Source: CAYQCH01 sp964415935
GTDB lineage: Bacteria > Patescibacteriota > Patescibacteriia > VMEV01 > CAYQCH01
DNA: 16,547 nucleotides
NCBI GenBank assembly: GCA_964415935.1
Contig: CAYQCH010000022.1
Coordinates: forward strand, 1 to 16,547
Direction: 5' to 3'
Of this stretch, positions 13,533 to 16,547 are shown in pieces (position 1 is the first letter of the stretch; each line of letters starts with the position of its first letter). The position numbers were made by a program, and so were the translations under genes. The notes beneath the pieces are model-generated. The model did not search any database, was not told the origin of the DNA, and saw only the letters and a program-made list of their open reading frames with translations.

Positions 13533-13555
13533 TAATATGGCGGGTTTGCTAGTCT
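13526..13555 (+). promoter_or_regulatory. Predicted promoter of the dioxygenase gene
   Basis: TTGTCA (13526-13531; 5 of 6), 18-base spacer, TAGTCT (13550-13555; 3 of 6). It uses the other strand of the same TTGTCAA core as the divergent operon. Confidence 0.45.
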
Positions 13556-13591
13556 CTATTCGGCCCTTTCCCCCCAGCCCAAGGAGACCGC

Positions 13592-14557
13592 ATGTGGGAT
13601 CGTGTTCCCATCCTTGACCTCGAACAGTTCCATCGCGACGAGGACAACCGCGTGGAGTTCGCCAACAGCTTCGGCCAGGCGATGACCACCGTCGGTTTCG
13701 TCCGCCTGCGCGGCCATGGTGTCAGCACCGACCTGCTCGCTGACTGCTACCAGCGCGCCGCCGGCTTCTTCACGGCTCCTGAGGAGACCAAGATGCGCCT
13801 GCATCTTCCGGACACCAAGGGACAGCGCGGCTACACGCCCTTCGGGCGCGAGCATGCGCGAGACAACCCGGCGCCGGACCTCAAGGAGTACCTCATGTTC
13901 GGCCCCGAGCACTACGGGGCCAACCCCGTGGCGCCGCATGACCCTGGCTTCAACGCCCCGTTCCTGCAGCTCATGAGCGAGCTGGACCGGGTTGGGCTGG
14001 ACTGCCTGCGCGCCACGGCCATCTTCTCTGCCCTGCCGGACGACTTCTTCGCCGCCGGGGCCGTGCGGGGCAACTCGTCCCTGCGCGTCCTCCATTACCC
14101 TCCCATCAGCGAGGAGATGGACCAGGAGATGCCGCAGTCGGTGCGTTCGTCCGAGCACGCCGACATCAACGCGCAGACCGTCATGCCCGCTTCGGTGCAG
14201 ATGGACGTGCACGGCAACATCGTGGTTCCCGATTCGTCCGGTTTGCAGATCCTCACGCCGGATGGGTGGCTGGACGTGCCCTGCGTGGCGGGCGAGCTGG
14301 TCGTCAACACCGGCGACATGCTGCAGCGCTTCACCAACGGGGCGATGAAGTCCACCCAGCACCGCGTCATCAAGCCGCCGTGTTCGGGAAGCCGCAGGCT
14401 GCGCCGCCTGGCCATGCCGTACTTCCTGCACTTCCGCCAGGAGCAGGTCATCGACCCGCCCGGCTGCTTCCGCGGCGACGGTTGGCCGCAGCCCGAACCG
14501 CCCATCAGGGCTATCGACTACCTCATGCAGCGCCTGCAGGAGATCGGCCTCGCGTAG
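13592..14557 (+). CDS. 2-oxoglutarate/Fe(II)-dependent dioxygenase, isopenicillin-N-synthase-like
   Basis: 321 aa, the typical length of the plant/fungal-type 2OG oxygenase family (DIOX_N plus 2OG-FeII_Oxy). The N-terminus VPILDLEQF (5-13) and GFVRLRGHGV (35-44) match the DIOX_N opening. The iron triad is visible as EHAD (His189, Asp191) and STQHRV (His257). The 2OG-binding Arg would be Arg272 in RRLAMPYFLHF. The usual R-x-S is R-L-A here, losing the Ser that normally hydrogen-bonds 2OG. Substrate is unknown; related enzymes hydroxylate, desaturate or cyclise small molecules with O2. The start is supported by AAGGAG five bases before the ATG. Codon use is strongly GC-rich, all TTC for Phe in the N-terminal part checked. 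It stands alone and is divergent from a coupled pair of unknown genes. It may be acquired, since an O2-using enzyme is unexpected in a reduced genome. Confidence 0.88.
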   Translation: MWDRVPILDLEQFHRDEDNRVEFANSFGQAMTTVGFVRLRGHGVSTDLLADCYQRAAGFFTAPEETKMRLHLPDTKGQRGYTPFGREHARDNPAPDLKEYLMFGPEHYGANPVAPHDPGFNAPFLQLMSELDRVGLDCLRATAIFSALPDDFFAAGAVRGNSSLRVLHYPPISEEMDQEMPQSVRSSEHADINAQTVMPASVQMDVHGNIVVPDSSGLQILTPDGWLDVPCVAGELVVNTGDMLQRFTNGAMKSTQHRVIKPPCSGSRRLRRLAMPYFLHFRQEQVIDPPGCFRGDGWPQPEPPIRAIDYLMQRLQEIGLA

Positions 14558-14591
14558 GAGTAAGATCAAGCCGGCGTAAGCTGGCGACAAC

Positions 14592-14632
14592 ATACGGCAC
14601 ACCTGGGTCCTGTGCTAAACCTCGTGCCGTAT
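14592..14632 (+). other. Long-loop inverted repeat downstream of the dioxygenase gene
   Basis: ATACGGCAC (14592-14600) and GTGCCGTAT (14624-14632) form a perfect 9-bp stem around 23 bases. There is no T-tract directly after it. It could be a 3' UTR structure, a protein-binding site or part of a small RNA ending at the next terminator. Confidence 0.45.
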
Positions 14633-14646
14633 CACCCCACCCCTCT

Positions 14647-14688
14647 AATCCCTCTCATGGAGACCCAGCGTGAGAGGGATTTCTTTTT
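14647..14688 (+). terminator. Terminator after the dioxygenase gene
   Basis: AATCCCTCTCA (14647-14657) / TGAGAGGGATT (14671-14681), an 11-bp perfect stem, followed by TCTTTTT. It lies about 90 bases after the stop codon, leaving a 3' UTR that contains the inverted repeat at 14592-14632. Confidence 0.9.
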
Positions 14689-14740
14689 GATAAGCCTATG
14701 TTCTATCGCCGCGGCCATCCCTTTTTCCCACATTTCGTAA

Positions 14741-14756
14741 GTAAAGAGTTCTTTAC
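14741..14756. promoter_or_regulatory. Operator candidate 1, GTAAAGA-GT-TCTTTAC
   Basis: Perfect 7+7 bp palindrome with a 2-base centre. It is nearly identical to the second palindrome 66 bases downstream; both lie before the XRE gene. A distal site like this could support looping or cooperative binding. Confidence 0.7.
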
Positions 14757-14797
14757 ATCGGGGTGGTGGAATAGCCCGGATTTATGGGGTGTTTTTG

Positions 14798-14806
14798 TGG
14801 TACAAT
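14798..14806 (+). promoter_or_regulatory. Extended -10 promoter of the XRE gene
   Basis: TGG followed by TACAAT (14801-14806; 5 of 6) forms an extended -10. The -35 position (GGATTT) is poor, as is common for extended -10 promoters. Transcription should start near 14813, within operator 2. Confidence 0.7.
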
Positions 14807-14822
14807 GTAAAGAAGTCTTTAC
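14807..14822. promoter_or_regulatory. Operator candidate 2, GTAAAGA-AG-TCTTTAC
   Basis: Perfect 7+7 bp palindrome (8+8 if 14806 and 14823 are included) that begins at the base after the -10 box and covers the predicted transcription start. A dimeric XRE repressor bound here would block its own promoter. Confidence 0.75.
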
Positions 14823-14844
14823 ACGCCTTTTGCGGAAAAACACT

Positions 14845-15069
14845 ATGGGCAGGGTATTCAAAAAAACGTGGCTTTTGTGCAGGCTGGCTACATTACGGAC
14901 TGCGCACAACTTGCGCCAGAAAGACCTGGCCAAAGCGCTGGGCGTGAGCAGGCAAACCATTATTGCCATCGAAACGCATAAAACCCTGCCATCTATCCCG
15001 CTGGCGCTGAAGATGGCCAAGTATTTCGACATCACAGTCGAGGACTTGTTTGTCCAAAAAGAGTCATAG
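14845..15069 (+). CDS. Small XRE-family transcriptional regulator
   Basis: 74-aa protein made almost wholly of one Cro/C1-type helix-turn-helix. LRQKDLAKALGVSRQTIIAIETHKTLPS (about 23-50) is the classic pattern, with SRQTIIAIE as recognition helix, followed by PLALKMAKYFDITVEDLF (52-69). Such short regulators bind palindromes as dimers. Two near-identical GTAAAGA-N2-TCTTTAC palindromes upstream, one overlapping the start site, make autorepression very likely. ATG 14845 is the best start; the frame is open to 14698 but runs across both operators and the promoter. No strong SD. dnaE follows 73 bases after its stop with no terminator between, so read-through into dnaE is possible. No toxin partner is adjacent. 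Confidence 0.9.
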   Translation: MGRVFKKTWLLCRLATLRTAHNLRQKDLAKALGVSRQTIIAIETHKTLPSIPLALKMAKYFDITVEDLFVQKES

Positions 15070-15122
15070 AGCACAAGGTTTTGCAAGACGTGTCAACATC
15101 TCTGGCGCGCAGGTATGGGTGT

Positions 15123-15130
15123 GCTAAATT
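15123..15130 (+). promoter_or_regulatory. Possible extended -10 promoter of dnaE
   Basis: TGC (15122-15124) followed by TAAATT (15125-15130; 4 of 6), with no recognisable -35. The predicted start near 15137 leaves only about six bases before the ATG, an almost leaderless mRNA. Read-through from the XRE gene is an alternative. Confidence 0.4.
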
Positions 15131-15142
15131 GATAGACACCTT

Positions 15143-16547
15143 ATGCCGTTCGTCCACCTCCATAACCACTCCCATTACTCGCTGCTCGATGGGTTGCCCA
15201 AGATCAAACCCATGGTCAAACACGCCAAAGGAATGGGGTTTGACGCTCTGGCGCTGACCGACCATGGCGTCATGTACGGCGCCGTCGAATTTTTCCAGGC
15301 CTGCAAGGACAACGGCATCAAACCCATCATCGGACAGGAGGCGTATATTGCGCCCAACAAGCTGTCGCAAAAGCGGCCAAAGATAGACGACAAGTACAAC
15401 CATCTTATCCTGTGGGCCAAGGATCTTGAAGGGTACAAAAATCTCCTGCAGCTGACGACCATTGCGCATAAGGAAGGGTTTTACTACAAGCCGCGCATGG
15501 ACATGGACGTGCTGGCTGAGCATGCCAAGGGCCTGATGTGCTCGTCAGGCTGCCTCAAAGGTTCCGTGGCACAAGCCATCCTTTCCGACAAAGAAGACAA
15601 GGCGCGGGAGGTTATTGCCCACCATCTGCAAATTTTTGGCGAGGGCAATTACTACCTGGAAGTGCAGCATCATCCGAATTTGGAGAAGCAGATGCTGGTG
15701 AACCAGACCATTTTCAAACTATCCGCGGAGATGGGCGTGCCGGTCATTGCCACCTGCGACTGCCATTACCTGCATGCCCATGACAGCGAGGCCCAGGATC
15801 TGCTGGTTTGCATCTCTTCCGGCAAGGTCGTCACAGACAGCAACCGCCTGGATATGCGCGGCGTGGACTTGTCCATGAAGTCGGAAGAGGAGATGCTCAA
15901 AAAATTTGAGGGGTACGAACAGGCCGTCCATCAGACCGCCGAAGTCGCCAAGCTCATAGACCTCGAAATCCCCTTGGGCAAGTACTACTTTCCCAAATAC
16001 GACGTGCCAACGGGCAAGACCGCCGACGAGTATTTGCGCGAACGGTCGTACCGCGGACTAGCGGCTCGGTATGCCGGGCGCGTGAACGTGGCGGACCCGG
16101 AAACAACGGACATCAGCGACATCAAGGCCGCCTTTGACGCGTTGGATCCGTCCATCAGCGAGCGGCTGGAATACGAGCTGGATATCATCAAGCAGAAAGG
16201 GTATCCCGAATACTTTTTGATTGTGTCGGACTACGTTTCCTGGTCCAAACGCAAGGGCATTATGACCACCACGCGCGGTTCGGCGGCAGGTTCGCTGGTG
16301 TCCTATGCCGTGGAAATTTTGGAAATTAACCCGCTGGATTACAACCTGCCGTTTGAGCGTTTCTTAAACCCGTTGCGCCCGTCCGCGCCCGATATCGACT
16401 TTGACATTGAAGACGAGCGGCGGCATGAAGTCATGCAGTACGTCATCGAGAAGTACGGCCATGACCGCGTGGCGCAAATCATTACTTTCGGGACCATGGC
16501 CGCGCGCGGCGCCGTGCGCGACGTGGGGCGCGCCCTGGGCATGTCGT
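15143..16547 (+). CDS. dnaE: DNA polymerase III alpha subunit, N-terminal part (3' end outside window)
   Basis: 468 codons are open to the end of the window, about 40% of a normal DnaE of roughly 1,100-1,200 aa. DnaE is the replicative polymerase. The N-terminal PHP domain is clear: HLHNHSHYSLLDG (residues 5-17) with metal-binding His7 and His9, and LTDHG at 38-42. The palm begins near TTRGSAAGSLVSYAVE and contains PDIDFDIEDERR, whose Asp417 and Asp419 correspond to the first two catalytic Asp residues. IITFGTMAARGAVRDVGRALG follows directly and is diagnostic. ATG 15143 matches the family N-terminus (FVHLHNHS). There is no SD. It is the last gene in view and follows the XRE gene on the same strand. 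Confidence 0.97.
   Translation, partial: MPFVHLHNHSHYSLLDGLPKIKPMVKHAKGMGFDALALTDHGVMYGAVEFFQACKDNGIKPIIGQEAYIAPNKLSQKRPKIDDKYNHLILWAKDLEGYKNLLQLTTIAHKEGFYYKPRMDMDVLAEHAKGLMCSSGCLKGSVAQAILSDKEDKAREVIAHHLQIFGEGNYYLEVQHHPNLEKQMLVNQTIFKLSAEMGVPVIATCDCHYLHAHDSEAQDLLVCISSGKVVTDSNRLDMRGVDLSMKSEEEMLKKFEGYEQAVHQTAEVAKLIDLEIPLGKYYFPKYDVPTGKTADEYLRERSYRGLAARYAGRVNVADPETTDISDIKAAFDALDPSISERLEYELDIIKQKGYPEYFLIVSDYVSWSKRKGIMTTTRGSAAGSLVSYAVEILEINPLDYNLPFERFLNPLRPSAPDIDFDIEDERRHEVMQYVIEKYGHDRVAQIITFGTMAARGAVRDVGRALGMS

Noticed and set aside
13556..14602. Minus-strand ORF of 348 codons opposite the dioxygenase gene
   Set aside because: It is a mirror of a GC-rich gene with strong third-position bias. Its product is Val/Arg/His/Gly-rich with no motif, and the plus strand has SD, promoter and catalytic residues.
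15068..15096. Minus-strand TTGACA (15096-15091) with TGCTCT 17 bases on, pointing into the XRE gene
   Set aside because: The -10 is poor and no minus-strand gene follows. An antisense transcript is possible but unsupported.

Overview
The window (roughly 55% GC by eye, standard code with TGA as a stop) carries bacterial housekeeping genes mixed with many single-copy genes of unknown function. The small genes, the split citrate-cleavage genes, the frequent lack of Shine-Dalgarno (SD) sequences before core genes and the many orphans suggest a small-genome lineage of the Patescibacteria/CPR type. This is inference: there is no rRNA here. I see no rRNA, tRNA, CRISPR array, insertion sequence or phage module.

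Layout: 1-1383 holds the 3' end of a SucD-like acyl-CoA synthetase gene, an orphan with its own promoter and terminator (360-620), and a citryl-CoA-lyase-type gene (706-1383). The outer pair looks like the SucD-like and citrate-synthase-like halves of an ATP-citrate lyase. 1448-2330 holds two minus-strand zinc-motif proteins. 2388-3323 holds a strong promoter, a structured leader of about 200 nt and a gene with a cold-shock-like N-terminus. 3451-4864 is a minus-strand trpS-Nudix operon. 4969-5667 is a protein with two zinc knuckles joined by a Pro/Ala linker. 5767-7140 is an NhaD-type antiporter with a palindrome at its predicted start site.

7284-7976 is an orphan. 8080-12119 is a pheS - membrane protein - pheT operon. 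12228-12524 is a small membrane protein. 12575-13467 is a two-gene minus-strand operon of unknown proteins, divergent from a 2-oxoglutarate/Fe(II) dioxygenase (13592-14557). 14741-15069 is a small XRE regulator preceded by two near-identical palindromes. dnaE begins at 15143 and runs off the end.

Two gene classes can be read from the sequence. Core genes and some neighbours (ccl, trpS, Nudix, pheS, 9104-9721, pheT, 12228-12524, the XRE gene, dnaE) lack an obvious SD and mostly use TTT for Phe. The orphans, the antiporter and the dioxygenase have a clear AGGAGG-like SD, use mostly TTC in those I checked, and usually sit between their own TTGACA-type promoter and hairpin terminator. The accessory genes therefore look like self-contained cassettes set between core genes. 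The most notable candidates are the switch-like leader at 2424-2621, the XRE operator pair, the two-class expression signal, the shared zinc-knuckle motif and the split citrate-cleaving enzyme.
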